Source of the DNA: Lanius collurio
Taxonomy: Eukaryota; Chordata; Aves; Passeriformes; Laniidae
DNA length: 64,000 nucleotides
Reading direction: 5' to 3'
Assembly: GCA_020086605.1 (NCBI GenBank)
Contig: JACBWW010000016.1
Coordinates: forward strand, 25,594,715 to 25,658,714
Shown: piece after piece, positions 10,651 to 24,280 of the stretch
Numbering within the stretch: position 1 is the stretch's first letter
How the letters are laid out: the number at the start of each line of letters is the position of its first letter
Made by a program: the position numbers and the translations under genes
Notes under the pieces: model-generated
What the model was told of the DNA's origin: nothing
Seen by the model: the letters and a program-made list of their open reading frames with translations, nothing else
The model's database searches: none

Positions 10651-13600
10651 TATGTTTTAAACCCCATTAACTGTGGGGAGCTGGAGCTAACTGGGAAGAG
10701 CCCTCTCTCATGTTTCAAAGGTTTCCATGCCCTACACACAGCACACTCTCACCTGACGAATGCTGATCCCATCCACAAAAACCCCATAAATTAATATGGA
10801 TCCTGATAAACCCCCAGCAGCAAGGACACCGATCCCTTGAGGCTGAGCACTTCCATCCAGGGTGAGAACCCCTCAGAGAGGGGGAGGGACCTGGGGCTGC
10901 CCAGGGAGCCGTGGCTCATCCCCGGCATCGGAAACGCGCGGGCGGGAGAAAGCAGCAACAGGAGGTTGAGCGTCTCTCCACCTTCCACATCCTCCAGCCT
11001 TCTCACCGCCTCCAGAAGCCATTTCACACCTGGCCCTGCTCTGCTTTCCTGGCAGCTCTCAGAAGCACTCCTTGGTTAAAATGTGAAATTCCAGCCAAGT
11101 GATCGATGTGTGATATTGTAAAGTATTCAGGATTCTCAGAGCAGCTTCTTCTCTTAAGTGGGCTTCTCATATTCGTGGGAAAACTCATTAATATTGAAAT
11201 CCCCACTGACAGAAGGCTTGTAGGCAATACAGTATCAGGAAAAAAACATTCTTTTTATTTTACATGCTGGCTTAGAAAGTGGGAATCAATGAACTAAAAA
11301 CGACCTAGTTCTAGTCCTATTTTTCAGCTGATAGAAAGCAGCTCTTTTGATATTAAATAATGCATCTCTTCAGCAAGCAGCGAATAATATGATTTAGTGT
11401 GTTCAAACATTCTGCTGGAATGGTGATGCAGGCTCTGAACACGCTGAATGTCACTGAGCACACCCTGAGACACTCGTTCAGCTTAAACAGAAATGTTTAC
11501 CTAGTTCCACACATTCACTCCGAGGATGTGCCTTCACGGGATGATTTACAAACACAGAGTTCACCTGTTTGTAGCAGCAGGTGACTGCAGCATGGAAAGG
11601 CAGCTATTTCCCACAGGATATAATTCCCAGTGTTCCCAGGCTGGTGTTGCTCAGTCGTGGGTTCCCACAGAAACATGGAATTAACGGTGCAGGTGCACGG
11701 AGCTGGCTGAGTACAGAACCAGCTTTTCCTGGCACGGGGAACCACGCTGGAATTTCACACCTGCCTGCGTTCTGAAATGCAGCAGCAATGTGCACAATGT
11801 GCTCTGAACATAAAGCTTTCAGCTGATTAACCAGGAGGTTTAATATATTGATATTTTCTCTAGAGATGCTCTCCTGTTTGAAGCCAAACTCCTCACAGCA
11901 AGGCTTGCTAACCCTGTATCTGTTTTATATCTGTTAGCCAGGACACAAGAACCTCTGGTGATCTGGGACGGTGCTGGAGGGGGTTGCACCATCAGCTGAT
12001 GGAGATGGGACCTGCTTTCCTTCCCAGGTGGGGTGTTTGGGAGGCACCAAGTGGCCACCAAGCATTAAAGGCTCCTAGAACAAACACACATCTGCTCCTA
12101 ACAGGATTTAGAAGTCAAATTTGCAATGATCCAGGGTCATTTTCCCCGAAACCTGGATCACCTTTTCACAGTTGTTTAGTGTTTTGGAAGGAATTCCACA
12201 GACAGGGAAAAGGAAGAGCAGTTGGGTGCTGGCTGATGAAGCACAACTGGCTCTTTCTTTTGACCCAGGGCTCTTCCCTACTCCAGAGTTTGCTGCCCCA
12301 ATGTCTCCTGCTCACACACAAAGCCCTCCAGCTGCAGGAACACGGTGCTTTCCTCACAAACAGACAGAACTAATAGCCAGAAAGAGCACTGTAAATACTG
12401 AAATTCAGAGTCCAGCCCTGCAGATTCTCCTTACACGAATTCACTGATTGATTTAAATGGGATTTGCAACTGCATAAGAGGAGAAAAACTGGAGAGGTTG
12501 GCATGAAACAAACAGAGCCTGCTTGAAATGAGGTATTATTTGGTAATCTGACATATTAAATGTGTTAGATATGCAGAAAGGCAGAGCAGGGAGAAGCAAC
12601 TGAAGTTCAAGGAGTTGTCCAACCTGCCCAAGTGCTCGTTTAAACACACGCTTTTGTTCCTCAGAAAATTAAATAACTTAAGGTCCTTCTCTCTCCAGCT
12701 CCAATTTTTATGAAAGTGCCTCATAAGATGCGAAATCATTAATTAAAGAAGATTCCTCAATTATTCTCTCTGACCTGTCACAGTTACTTGTTTAGTCAGC
12801 GTTAAGAATTCAGCAACATCTTCAAAGTCTTTTCAAGACACCACCTGCGAACTAATTATGCTGAAGGAGGAAAGATTTGTAAGGAGCTCCAGCTCCTGGC
12901 GCTGGCTGACAAAACAGATACCAACCGTGGCCCCAATTTTGGAACTTTTGCAGCTAATTCCACATGCTTGAAGCATTGTCACTTCAAATTAGGAAAGTAA
13001 ATCCCCAAATGTACAGAAAAGGGCTCCAGCAGAGAGATGCACAAATGTGTCATCAGGGCTCTCAAACACGGCGTTGCTTTGCATGCATTAAAAATGTCTT
13101 AAGTGCTTTGTCCCCTGTTGTTGGGAACTGGGGGGGATCCTGAAAGCTCTCCAGGACTGCTACACATTCCTCATTTTCTACAAAGAGTAACTTCCGAGTC
13201 TGACCTTTGAGGAGGATCCTGGGAAACTCAAGCAGTGATGATGGAACACATCAAACATCCCATCAGTCGTTTCCCTTCATTTCTGGGAGAGGTTTGGTCT
13301 CCAACGCTCTCCCACCCACCTGCAGTTACAGACTGACTGGCTTTGGGGTGCTTTCACAGCCTCTGCCTCAGTACTGAGACCCTACAAAGGTCTGTGGCCC
13401 TCCAGCAGCAAAACCTTCTCCAGGGAAAACATCTCCTGAAGCTGCACTGAAGTGGTAAAGGATGGTGGTAATTAGCTAATTAGCTGCAGAGCCTTGATTG
13501 AGCAGGAAGGAGGCTGATGCTCTGTCTTCTGACTGATGTGAGACACGAGGATAAAATGAGTTCTTACAGATTATCCGTGTTTTGTATTCCTGCCTGAGGG

Positions 13601-13671
13601 AAGCGGGGCAGCCAGACAGACCCAAAGGACTCTGTGGCCAAAACCTCCTGGGAGAACCTTAAACAAAGCCA

Positions 13672-13750
13672 GAAGTGTCCCTGCTCATGGCAGGGGTTGC
13701 AACAAGATGATTTTAAGGTGCCTTCCAGCCCAAACTGTTCTGTGATTTAT
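13672..13750 (+). mobile_element. CR1 3'-end fragment
   Basis: AGTGTCCCTGCTCATGGCAG through GCCTTCCAGCCCAAACTGTT to CTGTGATTTATG is a diverged, strongly 5'-truncated CR1 terminus. Confidence 0.65.
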
Positions 13751-15329
13751 GAAAAATCTCATTTTCCTGTCATAAGCAGCTATGGACGAATAACCCAAGT
13801 TTTGTGCCCCCACCTCCCACCCCAACCTGCTGCCTTCACTGCTGATGCTGCAGCACACAAGGGACTCAGCTCCTGACACCCTGGGAAGTTTTTCATTGCC
13901 TCTGCAGCTGAATAACTTGGTAACAATAGTGCTGGCACTACCCAGCTATTTACCAGGCTAAAATTAGCCAAGTAGAGGGACTGTCACAGTGTTATTTAAT
14001 TATGGAAGGCAAACAGAACAGTTCAGTGCAATGTCACTGCTGGTACCAGGGCTCATTTCCAGGAGGAAAGACTCAATACTAAATTTTCAACCATTTTGTG
14101 AACTGTCTCTAAACCCTCCTCCCCCTTTCTGTTGTTTTTCAGCAGAACAGCTGTTGATTTTCAACTGCAAACTGAGCTCAGAGTACTTTCCTTAGTAATT
14201 TAAAGCTGCATTTGCTCATGTAGTTTCATAACTATTGCAATTTCAATGATTCCCAAATTTTTCCTCTGTTGTGTTCACAGATTTTCATATTCTCAATTTC
14301 ATGTTTGGAAAAAGCCCTCTCTATTTAGCACCACGGTTTCAGAATTAAGAGAGGGATCATTATTAAAGGACTCTATTCCTTTCCATTCCCCCATCTCCAT
14401 CCTGCTCCCCAAAATACACATAATTTTGCTCATTTGGTGCACATTTCTTCAGACAAGAATTCAAACACATTTCAATGCTGAGCTACTTGAACAGCAATTT
14501 TTGCAAGTGAGGAATGAGTGTGCCTCTGTTGGAGTGCTCACTGATGGAGATTAAACCCAGAAATGTTACCGGACTCCATTCCAGCTGCAACCACCCAGCA
14601 TTATCTCTCCTTCCCTGAACAGAGCTTGGAACAGGATCAGGCTGAGGGCACTTTTTCAGGAATTACAAACCCCAGCGTTAAACAACACCCAGAGTGAGGG
14701 TCTCCTATCACCACTTTGCACGACTGACACAGTGGTGACTCTTTCCTTCTTCTCAGCTTCTGTTAACTTGAAAAATAATTTCCCAGCTTATTTTCAACTC
14801 CTTGGTAGTCCAAGGCGACTGTGGAGAATCCCAAGGATAGGGACTTTGATTGCAAGCACTATGAGCTGTTTGCAGCCCAGCCCCCCTCCCATGCTGCGGG
14901 TTTGGACGGAGGCTGCTCCTGCAGACTCGCTCGGAGGGTTTGCTGTGGCTCTGGCACAGCACAGTCCCTGCCCTAAGGAGATGGAGAGCTTTGGGAAGCT
15001 CCCTGGGGAAGGCAGGGAAGGCAGGGAGGCCTCACCTCTGCCTCCTGAGTGACACCACAACTTGCCCTCCCTAAGATCTTTAATTAAAGCACTGAAGATT
15101 TAAACCTTGCAACTCCTGTAAGTCTGGGGGTGGTGGAACCACCTGTGCCCGGTTTTCCTTCTGCAACCCTTGGTTTAATCTGCACTTCTGTCTGCCTCAC
15201 TTGGTTTAATCACCTCACTTTCTGTGGCTTTCTGGCACAGTCCTTCCAATCTTTTTATCTCCGTTAGGAAATAAAAGAACACATCTGGTGTAGGTTTTGC
15301 CAGAGAAAAACTCTGCCTGTTTTTGTCTT

Positions 15330-15534
15330 GCAGGTGGGATATTGGGAAGGAATTTTTCCCTTTGAGGGTGGGGAGGCCCTGGCACAGAATGCCCAAGAGA
15401 AACTGTGGCTGCCCCTGGATCCAAGGCCCGGCTGGAGCAGCCTGGGACAGCGGGAGGTGTCCCTGCCCTTGGGGGTGGCACTGGATGAACTTTGAGGTCC
15501 CTCCCAATCCAAACCATTCCTTGTTTCTGTGACC
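15330..15534 (+). mobile_element. CR1 LINE 3' tail with internal deletion
   Basis: GGTGGGATATTGGGAAGGAA leads into GGCCCTGGCACAGAATGCCC and then GTCCCTCCCAATCCAAACCA. Compared with the copy at 3134, it lacks the block CTGGCAGTGCCCAAGGCCAG and part of the segment after it. It is more diverged. Confidence 0.8.
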
Positions 15535-18500
15535 AGCTTCACTGAGGGTGTCCTTCTGGGGAGCAGCAACAGGAAATCCCCATGAAAATGGGGATGTACC
15601 ACAAACATTCAGGACCTGTTAACACCTGCCAGGCACAAGGAGAGGTGCTCAGCTCCCACAAACACCTCCTGGCACTGTCCATGAGAAACACCTCGCAACA
15701 GCTCCTGGCTCCATCCCACAATCAGTCAGTGATGAGACAGCGAGAAATCTGTAAATCCTCAGACCAACATCCACATTTGCAACAACACCAGCAAAGATTC
15801 AAAGGGTGGGGTGATTCCAGAGCAGGGACTCGCCCCCGTGGAGCAGTGCCCTGTGCACCCCCACCGGGACAGCCGGGAGAGACCCATGGCAGGGACAGGG
15901 ATGAGGGAGAGGCTGCTCAAAACAGGGAGAAAGAGGACAAGACACAAAGCCTGGAGGGAAGACACACCAATGGAAGCACAAAGACGAGGAGACAGTCCAG
16001 CACTACCACAACACAGCTGCCCGGGTCAGCCCGGGCACCGACGGCACCGAGGCCCTGCGGGTACCGACCCTCCTGCGGAAGGCGTGGGGATACTGACCTG
16101 GGCTTGACACACGACTAGAGGTAGTAGGCTCAATAATTTCTACAAAAAGGGAAAAGGAAAAAAAAAAAGAGAACATTTGGGAGTTAATCACACATGGAAG
16201 ACAAGTACAGAATGAGACAGCAAACAGTCATGCAAGAGACAGCACAGTTTTATCTCAGGTGGGGCTGGGCCTCCAGGCCTTGGACAGAGCTGCCCCCAGC
16301 ACTGCTCCCTCCCTACTTTGGTGCACACCATCAGCACCATCACACTCCCACTGGGCCAAGCTTTCTGCCCCTGGAGTTCTCCAGCTCCAGGGCATTTCTC
16401 CGGGAGGCACTGAAACCTGGCTAAGAGAAGGGCTTTGTTCACTTCATTGAAGGCAATTTCCTCCCATGAATATCAGTCAAGGTAACAATTTTGAACAAAG
16501 AATGTTTTAAAGCAATAGTTTTGTGCTTCAGTGAACTTTTAAGAAGGCACATCTTTTTAATTATTGAAGTCTTTACAGAAGAAAACATTTCTCAGAAACA
16601 TCAAACCCATTTGGAAGTTGTTTACTTCCCCCAGGGCAACCAATACAAACAGGCAAAGTTAAGAGAAGACACAGTTCTCCTGCATCCAGCCTAATGAAAC
16701 AATCACCTGTGGCTTTTCATTATAATTTGACTTTAGAATTCATTATTCTGGGCCTTTTTATTAGCTTTGAATAGTGCTATGCAAAATGAAATACCAGTCC
16801 CAATTAATCTTGCACGGAAGCAAGCTCCCATCTCAATGCAGCAATTCAATACTCCTCATAAAAAAGGTTTAACAAAATTACCAAGCTCAAAAGATCATTG
16901 ACCATATCTTGACTATAACAAGAAACTAATGAAAAAAAATGGGAGCAAGTTGACAAGCAGGGATGTGCAGGGAATGGCTGAGCACACACCAGCTCCTGGC
17001 CAATTCTGAGGGTTTTTTCCCACCTACAACTGCTTTTCAGGTTAATACTGTGCAAACACGAGTCCAAGTGAAATAGCAGACAAATATTTTCCCAAATAAG
17101 AAGTTATGAAGTTTCTTTACCCAACTGCTAAACTTCTGCTAATGCAGATGAATGTTTCCAACCTTTAAACCAATTACTCAACACCGTGACAAACACACCA
17201 TGGGTGCTGGGGAACCCAGATCACGTTTTTAAAGTAAAATGGAACTTGAGCTCTGTTACACTTTTAATTGACAGTAAAATCCACGGAGCTGGTGACACCT
17301 TCAACATAAAAGGGGTTTTGGCTACTGAGGTTTCCCACCCCAGTGCAGAGACGGCTCCATCCCAGCTATCCCACATCACTTCCCACTGTGGCAGCTGGGG
17401 CACTGGGAAGGGAAGGTGGACATGAGGGGGCTCTCCATGCAGGAGCATCCCAGGGATGCTGGCTCCAGTGAAGGACAGGGAGGATCCTCTGGAGGCTTTG
17501 TACTTCCAAGGTCTCTGCTCAGTTGGCTGAGGCACAAACAAGGCTTTTCCCCAGAATATTTAACAGAGAGGAAGCAAAATTACCCAGAAATACAAATATG
17601 TGAGACACCAAACTGATTTCAGTGACTCCTAAGTTTTAATCCCTTGTGGACTTTGTGACATTGGTGTGGATTGGGGAAGGGGGAAAGAGCCACGACAATG
17701 CATTTGTGGGGTTTGGATCACTGCTGAAAACCCCAAATCTGCTTTCTTGGGGCAGGGGCACAGGGAGGGCCTGGCTGACCCCCAGACCCCTGCTGGGTTG
17801 GGGCTGCTGCAGGGGACGTCAGGGATTGTCCCCAGCCAGGAGGAGCTGCTGGAGCTCCATACAGGGAAAGAGGAAACCCACCACAGCCAATGCCCCCACA
17901 CCAAACCATTCCCCTGGGAAAGGAGGGTGTGCTCCTGCACGGAGCAACCCTGGCTTCAGCAGGAGAAACAGGAGCTGGGGTCAAACAAGAGACTCAGAGA
18001 AAACAAAAACCTATCAAGAATGCTGAGTTAGCTGCTGTGCTCAGAGCAGAACACCTCGATTTTGTATTTTAATGGCTGTTTTAGAAGTGTGACAACAATT
18101 TGATTTAGTGCTCTTAAATTTTTCCCAAACCTTCATATTCTGAGCAATTCTGCTCCTCATGGATAATTATCAGCCTGGCTCAAACGTGTTGTGCAATGAT
18201 GGCAAAAGTTATTTTTCTGGCTACTTGAAGTTAACAGCATCTTTTCCTTGGGAATTCAGGAGTCAGTCCTTGTGACTGTGGCTTCCTAGGAGAGGAAAAG
18301 TTCCTCTTGCTGCAGATGAACACCATTCTTCTCAACAATCAGGCAAATTAACACACTCAATCAATACAGTATTTCATTAAAAAGCAAAATACCCTACCCA
18401 AACCAGCAGGGATTGTGCTGAGATTGTGTCTCCTTGGGAAACGTTGGATCTAGACTTAATTATAGGTGCTTAAGGTAGCATAAAGTCACAGATTCCTGGC

Positions 18501-19918
18501 AGCATCGAGGATGGAAGCGAAGGCGGTGATTTCATGTATTATTCTTGCAAAAAATCTCATTTTTAAATACATTATTAGATCACGGCATTGGAGAGACGGA
18601 TCTATTTCTAGTTTCAAGTTCTAAAACTCTTTGCAAATCTTTATTCATGAAAATGTTCAGGTCTATAGAGAGAAAACAAAACCAGCTGCTTTTGAAGAAG
18701 CATGCTAGGCTGGTTCATTCAAATTAAAATTTATTAATGACTCCTCAGGAACACTGGGAGGCAGGGATGTGTGGGGGAGAGCGGCACTCTCTGTACCACA
18801 CTTTCCTGGGACCCCAATCCTACAGTATCAGGACTGCTCACATTTCCAAGGGTGCTTGTGGAAAAAAAAATCTGCAAGTCTAATGGAAACCCACGACTTT
18901 CTGTGCCATTTCTGTGGCTGCAGTGGGGAATTCTCCTTGAGCTGAACTTTGGAGCTTTGTCTCCCAAAGCAGAGGAGGAGCAGCAAGTGCCCAGCAGCTC
19001 CTGGTGTGCCCGTGCCAGAGCTGGTGCTGTGTGTGCAGGACCCTGCGTGCCCTGCAGAGCCACCTCCTCTGGGGAGGCTGGACAGACAAACCCAGCTCGT
19101 TTAAAGCGGAGCTTTAAGCCAGACTGGGCTCAAAAATATGAAACCAGGAATGTTCTGGGCGTAGGGATACAACTGGCACAGCATCCCTGGCTGCCAAATA
19201 AACATGGATAGCTGGGGATTTCTGCCCAGGTCTAAATACACCAATGCCCCAACCCCCTGACTGAGTTCTGGCCTGAACCTGTCAGTGGAGGAGTTTTTGC
19301 TCATATCCAGAGCAGACCTGCCCTGGTGTGGCAGGGAACTGCTGTGACAGGCACTGGTGTGGCAGTGCAGCTCTGCTGGGCTGGGGAAATGCCTGTGCAG
19401 CCATCTCCAGCACCTTCTCAGGGGAAGGAGGAAAGCCTAATGCTCTCCTTAAAATCAGTTTGGGCTGGGGGTGGTGAGCCAGATCTAATGCTGGAAATAA
19501 CCCAGCCTCAGACAGTCAACAGCTGAGTGGGTTTAAATGAAGTGGGAGAATAAACCCCACAGATTTGTAGCTGCAGCTCTAATCCTCAAAAGGGAAACCT
19601 TTGGAGAACATAAGCACTAAAGACAGCTGGGCCAAGGAGGTGAGGTTAAATGTCAAGGACATTTAGTGCTGTCTTTTACCGAAGCACAGAGATTGCATCT
19701 AGAAATTCCTTTCTGATCCCAGGCAGAACAGAGCTGGCAGAGAAAACCTCTTATCAAAATGAGAAACCATCCCATGAAAGGTTCCCCAGCACAAGGAGGC
19801 AAATTACAGGGAACAAAAGGAGTTGGCTGCAAAAAGGCCATGTCTGGGAAAGCCAGAACACAGCTCGGAAAGGGAACCACCACAAACCTGAGGGAAGGCA
19901 CTCCCTGACCCCAGAGAT

Positions 19919-19995
19919 CACAGAATCATTAGGGCTGGAAGAGACCTCCAAGACCATCAAGTCCAAATTAAACACTACCACATCCACTAAACCAT
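19919..19995 (-). mobile_element. CR1 3' end, inverted
   Basis: CACAGAATCATTAGGGCTGG followed by AGACCTCCAAGACCATCAAG is the reverse complement of a CR1 terminus (third subfamily, as at 57531). The terminal CACAGAATCA is the CR1 TGATTCTGTG octamer repeat inverted. Confidence 0.75.
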
Positions 19996-21357
19996 ACAGT
20001 GAAGGAACAAGGCACCTTGAGAGAAATGCAAGCCCCTCTGCTCACAGAGGTGCAGCAGAGAAATTCAGCATGGACCCAAATCTGGTTTTGTCTCAGTTTT
20101 ATCACAAGCTGAAACCCGGGCATTCTGCATAAAAACATGGAAATGGGAATTGCCAGACCAAAGTTAAAGCAAAATTCAATCAGCTCAGGAGGCTGAGGTC
20201 AAAGGGATTTAAATATGTTTGCACATAAAATTGTCAAAACAACAGTAAATTCACAGGCAGGGGAGGACAGCGGGGACAGCAGGACTGAGAATTACAGACG
20301 TGTTCGAGGAGGGCAGGACCCGCAGCTGCAGCTTCCTGACATCCAAGGCTTCGGAAAAATATGAGCTGCAAGGAGCTATTAGAGGATACAGGCAGGTGAA
20401 AACAAGCAAGTAAATAAACCCTGACTTCTGGTTTGCTAGAGGCCAATTACTTGTAATTATTTGCCCAGCAAATCTCCTTGTACGTGATTAGGAAGGCAGC
20501 GATTCCTCAGCCCGTTTGCAGGAGCAAAGGGGCAAACCGAGGGCAGATTCCTTCGGAAACCCAGCGTGGGTCTGCACTCCCCAGCCTGGCTGCTCCTCCT
20601 CGGAGCTCCCGAAATAAACGCCAGCTCCTGTGAGGAGAAACCCGATTAATTTGGGAAGGGATCACCCAAGGGAGCAGCCTGCAGCGGGGGGGATTAGAGC
20701 CACTGACCCAGGCATGCTCCAGGCTCAGCCTCTCAGGAGCAAAGCCCCAACTTTTATCCCCAGAGACCACGGAGAGCTCAGCAGAAGACCAGAGCAGTGA
20801 TTTCAGTCCGTGCCTGCAGCCGGGAGAGCAGAGCCTCTGCCTCCCAGAGAAACCCATCCACACGCGGGCAGAAGCCCAGCTCCCGTTCCAGTGCTCCCAG
20901 CAGAGCCAGCAGCAGCCTGGGCACTGCCCACCGGACTTCCAGCACCTTCCCATTTCCCCCACCACAGCGCTGCTGCTCTTCTCCAGCTCTCCAGTTCCCC
21001 TTCCAGCACAAGCTCAGCACCAGCCCATCCCGAGGAGCAGGTCTGGAGTTAAAGCCATGAATCCCATTTTTTGTTACAATGGCACCTTATTTTATCACCA
21101 TGCAGCTGGTCCAAAGCCAAACTGTTGTGTTTGGTGCAGTTAAAGCTGTTAGAGGGATAACAGGTTTTAAAAATGAAAATTGTGCTTTATTGTGAGTATA
21201 GCCCCACCTAAGCTCTGGTTTGGGGAGTAAAAAGCAATTCTCAGTGCTCTTCACCGTTTCAGTGGCAGGAAACCCAACCTGTTTTCCAGTGAACACAAAC
21301 ACAGAAATGTCTCCTTGCTTTCTGCAGCCCCTGACCTTGGTCTCTGTCACTCCTCAG

Positions 21358-21520
21358 GGATTTGCCAGGGCAGGCTCAGGTTGGATATCGGGAAAGGCTC
21401 TTCCCCCAGAGGGAGCTGGCACTGCCCAGGCTCCCCAGGGAATGGGCACATTCCCAAACCTGCCCGAGCTCCAGGACAGCGCTGCCAGGGATGCCCAGGG
21501 TGGGGCTGTTGGGACTGTCC
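21358..21520 (+). mobile_element. CR1 LINE tail, lacking the 3' terminus
   Basis: AGGTTGGATATCGGGAAAGG, CTTCCCCCAGAGGGAGCTGG and GCCAGGGATGCCCAGGGTGG match the tails at 10395 and 47105. The copy stops before the CR1 end repeats, so it is a deleted fragment. Confidence 0.78.
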
Positions 21521-21639
21521 CAAGGAGAACATTTCCCAAATGGAGAATACAAAAAGCTGCTTTCATTTCCATCTGCATCAGTACAACTGTTTGATATTTC
21601 GACTTGGAGGAATCAATAACTGGACCAAAACACAACTGG

Positions 21640-22080
21640 CAGTTAAATACCAGCTCATTAGTTAATTAAAAAAACCCTCATAACTGCTTCAATTTATGAC
21701 CTTTGATAATTAACTGGGCTTATTTAAACTAATCTCCCCCAGGCTTCATCAGCTTTGTTAAAGATTAATGATTTATTGTGAAATCGAGGTCTTTAAGCCT
21801 AGGGAAGCCAGAGCCTGTTTGAGTACCACAAAAAATGGAAAAACATTTCATAATAAATCTTTTGGATGGAAACTGTGAGTGTGTGAGTGGATGGGGCAGA
21901 GACATGACCTTAATTTATTCTGTATCTTTCTCTCACCCTTAATATTTTGCAATTACAATTAGAGCTTTTCTGCAGGTTTGAGTTATTACACCTTAATTGC
22001 CTCATAATGGTTTATTTTATTTAAATGGTTTATTCTTTTATTACAGGATGATAAATATTTAATGGCTGTATGCCGGTGAG
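21640..22080. promoter_or_regulatory. Candidate intronic regulatory block
   Basis: Unique AT-rich DNA with repeated homeodomain cores (TTAGTTAATTAAAA, GATAATTAACTGG, GATTAATGATTTATTG, TTGCAATTACAATTAG, CCTTAATTGCC). It has no repeat similarity and no gene. It resembles conserved non-coding DNA typical of large neuronal genes. Confidence 0.3.
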
Positions 22081-22564
22081 ACGTTAAAAAAATAATAATT
22101 GTGAACCTGAAGTTTGAGTTCTGAAATTGCCAGGGAGTTCTCTCACTCCATCCTCCAGCAGCTCTACACCTCCAGCTGATTGTTTTGCTTGATAGCAGGA
22201 GTTTCTCAATAAATATTCAAATATTTTTAAGGCTGTGGAAAACCACATTATTGGCATCTTTTTGTGCCCTGTTGTAAAAGAAATCCAATGGAAGGAAATT
22301 TCTAAGAGCCTCCAGGTCTGTGGATTCCAGCCCCCCGTCCCAGACTTGTTCTCAGCTGGCAGCACAATGGGATGAGCTTCAAATTTGACTTCAACTCTGA
22401 TGGAATTTGATTTTCTTATGGAAAGGCAGGGAAAGATACTAAACATATTGTTTTAATGCCCTTTTAATACTAAAAGCTTTTTTATTTATTTATTTTATTA
22501 GGTTCCAGAGTGAACCATCATGTTTTATGTAGGATGAATGATTTTATAGTGTGAAAAAATGGAG

Positions 22565-22608
22565 TTTAATTTAATCTAATTTAGTTTAATTCAATTTAAT
22601 TTAATATA
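22565..22608. repeat. Degenerate TTTAA-type pentanucleotide repeat
   Basis: TTTAATTTAATCTAATTTAG and similar units repeat with a period near 5. A short TG run follows at about 22629-22640. Confidence 0.75.
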
Positions 22609-23344
22609 AATGTGAGGGGCGGTGTTATGTGTGTGTGTGAACCAGCAGCAGACAAATTTATATTTTAATCAAAAACATTCAAAATAATATTTTAATTAAA
22701 GGTCACACATTTGAATCTCTTGGCAGTAAAATTATGCATTTCCATCCTCCTTCTCACAGCAGTTTCACGTTTATAAGACACTGGTATATGCTTAAGGCTT
22801 TACCTTTCACAGGACTGCCTGTATTTTGAATAAATGAATAAATCAGGGAACTTTTTCCTCAGCAAATGGATCTTGAAAAAAGCAGCCATTCATTTGCAGG
22901 CCACTTTTTGAGTATCAGAAAAATATACCCACTAACACGAAGGCACATCTTTGCATCAGCATTTACAGCACCAAACCATTAAAAATGAAAAAGTGCAATA
23001 TAGAAAGAAAAAAACCTACTAAATTAATCATGGATTTTATCAGCTTTCAAAAATAAATGTGAGCAGTGAGATCTTTAGAGGTTTCAGAGGGCCCCTCAGC
23101 ACCCACCCACCGAGGTGTGCCTGGAGAGAGACTCCTGGCAAGCAAAACTCAGAGGAAAACATAAACCAGAGCAGGCCAAGGATTCCTGGGCTCGAGAAAG
23201 CAAAGAGAGTTCATCCCTTCACGGGAAAGAAAACGTGGATTTGGGTGGGTTTGGGTGGTTTGGCCATGGGGAGGGCACATGGAGCAGTGAGGAGCTCTGC
23301 TTGTGCTCCAAAGTGCCAGATGTGCCAGTGGCATGGGGACACAG

Positions 23345-23470
23345 AGCCATGGAACAGCCTGAGCTGGGAGGGATCACTGATCACAGAACCCCAAAAGCCC
23401 ACCCTGGGCATCCCTGGCAGCGCTGTCCAAATGCTCCTGGAGGTTCCTCCCAACCCAAACCATTCTAACA
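23345..23470. mobile_element. Composite of two CR1 ends in opposite orientation
   Basis: 23345-23440 is an inverted fragment of the 10395-type tail (CCACCCTGGGCATCCCTGGC, TCCAAATGCTCCTGGAG). It is followed directly by a plus-strand terminus of the 3134 type (TTCCTCCCAACCCAAACCAT) at 23441-23470. Either two insertions or a rearrangement produced it. Confidence 0.6.
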
Positions 23471-24280
23471 TTAAAATAAATTGCTTGTTTTTAAATAAAA
23501 TGGGTGGAGGAGAGGAATGTCTCTTCTCATAGAAGAGAAAAAAGAACATTTTAGTTTGGGACACCTGACCCTGCTGCTCTGAGCACGACATTCCATGAGG
23601 GCAGAGATTCAAGGAAGCTGGTCCTGAGTGTGCCCCAGTCCCAGAAACCCGTGTGCTCACTGCTTGGGTGACAAAGCCAGGTGAAGCAGAGAGAGAAACC
23701 CATGGAATTTCATACATTTGGGTATGTCTGTGTCGCCAAAGAGACATGAAAAACAGTGCTGTGATTTAGTTGTTCAAGTTACTGTGTTCTAAAGGATAAA
23801 CAGTGTTTGCTCGTCCCTATTCTCCATTTCAGATTTTTCCAGGGAAAACTGCTGCTTCAATGATTTTTACAGCTGTTGAGACCATAACAAAATGAAGAAA
23901 AAGTGACAAAGTTGGCTGTGTCCTTTGAGCTTGGTCTTTCATTCATATGGATAAATGGAAGCTCATGAATAATGCAGATCTGGAAATCTGTTAGCATTTT
24001 CCTGCTCAGAAACATATGATTAGCATTGCTCTGACTCCCAGTAATGATATTCCTGTTCTCAGAGGTCACTCTTTAAATCTGCACAACTGTCGCTGTATTT
24101 CTGGAAATAAATATGGCAAAATATACACTGGAGATGCAGCAGGGGACACCTGTGAAGGTGCAAATCCTGGGGCACAGGGACTCATCTGTCACTGATTCAG
24201 GGAAGTGCTGGGAGCCCCCCACGCCACGGGAACACACAGGGCTCAGGACAAGTCCCAAGTGCAGCAGGTGTTCGAGCAGC

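Noticed and set aside
16018..16040. Two CCCGGG palindromes close together
   Set aside because: Short GC palindromes are expected in this GC-rich patch, and no further structure supports a function.
20520..21050. GC-rich stretch considered as a CpG-island promoter
   Set aside because: CpG dinucleotides are not dense throughout, and no TATA, initiator or downstream exon is seen.
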